The notes beneath the pieces were generated by a model that was not told the DNA's origin, searched no databases, and saw only the letters and a list, made by a program, of their open reading frames with translations. 64,000 nt of DNA, taken from Antedon mediterranea. Taxonomy: Eukaryota > Echinodermata > Crinoidea > Comatulida > Antedonidae. The stretch is taken from assembly GCF_964355755.1 (NCBI RefSeq), contig NC_092679.1:10656932-10720931 (forward strand), written 5' to 3'. The translations under genes were made by a program, and so were the position numbers. Below, in pieces: positions 62,901 to 64,000 of this stretch; positions within the stretch are counted from its first letter, which is position 1, and each line of letters opens with the position of its first letter.

Positions 62901-63690
62901 AAACCGACATCCTTGCTGGAATGAGAAAGTTTGCTGTTAGAGGGGAGAAACGCATGGTTTTCCGTGATTATACGATCGTTTGCTGCTTTGTCATCTGTGT
63001 GCAAATTTACTGTAAAGTGTATGGATTCCCAGACCGATATTTTGATCAGGAGATTCAGCTTAACCTACTTAGGGAACGCAACCAAGATATGACATTGGAA
63101 GCAGTAATTTTGTATATTGAGACAAAGAAGCTTGTAAGCGCTCTTCGTCTCGTCTTTTAACTACAGCAGCATCGGCCAACAGCAACAGGCAAAGATTGGC
63201 TCTGACCCCATTTGTACATATTGCGGCAATAAAGGACATGGTGCGAGGAGTTCACCAACAATGCGCAGGCAGTTATGCCCTGCCTATGGTAAAACCTGTT
63301 CAAAATGTGGCATTAAACATCATATTGAATCAGTCTGTCGATCTTTGTCAAAGAAAGGTGATGCTAACAGTATAACATTCCATGCAGATATGGTTGTTGC
63401 TCGGCCTCTTGCTCTTGACCATCACATATATGATGACTTGAATGGTACTCGAAAATGGCATTCGAAAGATAGCAGGACCGTATCCATTCACCAAGCTCAT
63501 GGTACAAGTCTTACCAGAGGACTATCATGCACTGGGGTATAACCTCTCACAAAGTACTCAAAAAATTGAAGCCTTGGTCATGGTTGATAATGGTTGTCAA
63601 AGTTGCTTGGCTGGTATTCGAATGAAAAATACATTGCTGCAGAAACATGATCTAAATGCATTGTTAATTTTTTTTCCGTAAAATTGTGGT
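62900..63690 (+). mobile_element. LTR-retrotransposon gag-pol fragment (zinc knuckles and protease start)
   Basis: Three frames in series. Frame 62921-63160: FPDRYFDQEIQLNLLRERNQ then DMTLEAVILYIETKK, a gag C-terminus. Frame to 63540: CTYCGNKGHGAR and CPAYGKTCSKCGIKHHIESVC, tandem zinc knuckles of the metazoan Gypsy type. Frame 63442-63681: ALVMVDNGCQSCLAG, the protease DTG site with DNG, so the catalytic triplet is altered. Frameshifts near 63160 and 63440; reading stops at 63681. No LTR seen. Confidence 0.75.
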
Positions 63691-64000
63691 GGTAAGTTGT
63701 TTTCATGTTCAACAATATATCAAACCATTTTTATTTGTTTTGTTTGCGGTACACAACGGAAGAGGTTGCGTAGTTGATACAACTTAACAACTCGCGAAAC
63801 ATAATAATAATAATACAGTATTAACAAGAACATAAATAATAAAATAATAATAAATAATATAAAAGATTATAAATTTAATAATATCCTCAATAATAGCCTA
63901 ATAAAATTTCTAAAAACAATAAGATATTAACAATTTTGATAATAATGACAATAAATAAATATACTTATATAGGCCTATACTCCATCAAAAGTTAAGTTTT
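63691..64000. other. AT-rich tail, no gene recognised
   Basis: ATAATAATAATAATAC and similar A/T repeats from about 63803 to the edge. Confidence 0.5.

Overview
The window reads as nuclear DNA of an animal: intron-rich genes with GT-AG splice sites, AT-rich introns, and dense, mostly decayed transposable elements. The mix of elements (Penelope-like, DIRS, CR1/Jockey-type and Tx1/L1-type LINEs, MULE, hAT-like, many TIR elements) and the many CTAGGCC-rich stretches suggest a marine invertebrate, perhaps an echinoderm. That placement is inference; no rRNA or mitochondrial marker is present.

Host gene 1 is INO80, the ATPase of the INO80 chromatin remodeller, on the minus strand. I could place 20 coding exons between 50455 (start codon) and 124. 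They join in phase into 1039 codons, running from the N-terminal segment through DBINO, Walker A, DEAQ and motif III into the start of the INO80 insertion. The second helicase lobe and the C-terminus lie left of base 1. The first coding exon begins with a splice acceptor, so at least one 5'UTR exon lies further right. Host gene 2 is an ERMARD-like gene on the plus strand: three coding exons from 59118 to 60001 (130 codons), continuing beyond 64000 or lost. The two genes diverge, with about 8.7 kb of repeats between their start codons.

Nearly everything else is mobile DNA in introns or between the two genes. INO80 intron 18 (1365-8636) holds a 5.16-kb element with long terminal inverted repeats, subterminal repeats, an internal ~150-bp satellite and a broken gene for an uncharacterised protein family. 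Intron 15 (11022-15451) holds a MULE transposase relic and a Penelope-like relic with an intact GIY-YIG reading frame. Intron 13 has a Myb/MADF-like ORF and a 1.4-kb TIR element. Introns 10, 8 and 6 hold foldback MITEs, a 1.1-kb TIR element that split an older repeat, two copies of a 0.8-0.9-kb repeat, a minisatellite and an A-rich duplication. Intron 2 has an internally deleted Tx1/L1-like LINE. Intron 1 (37332-50294) holds a 4.7-kb TIR element with a hAT-like element nested in it, then three non-LTR retrotransposon pieces, one nearly full length in its ORF2. Between the genes (50.6-59.1 kb) lie a foldback, a DIRS fragment, a Tx1/L1-type 3' fragment, a 3.95-kb TIR element built on a GGTCGCG repeat with two further TIR elements nested in it, and a tandem array bracketed by 27-bp inverted repeats. 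After the ERMARD exons come LINE and DIRS-like debris and an LTR-retrotransposon gag-pol fragment.

The strongest candidates for something undescribed are the 5.16-kb element at 2585-7744 and the GGTCGCG and GCGAGGCATC element families. Their boundaries were read by eye and need alignment. No CRISPR array, bacterial operon, tRNA or rRNA was seen.
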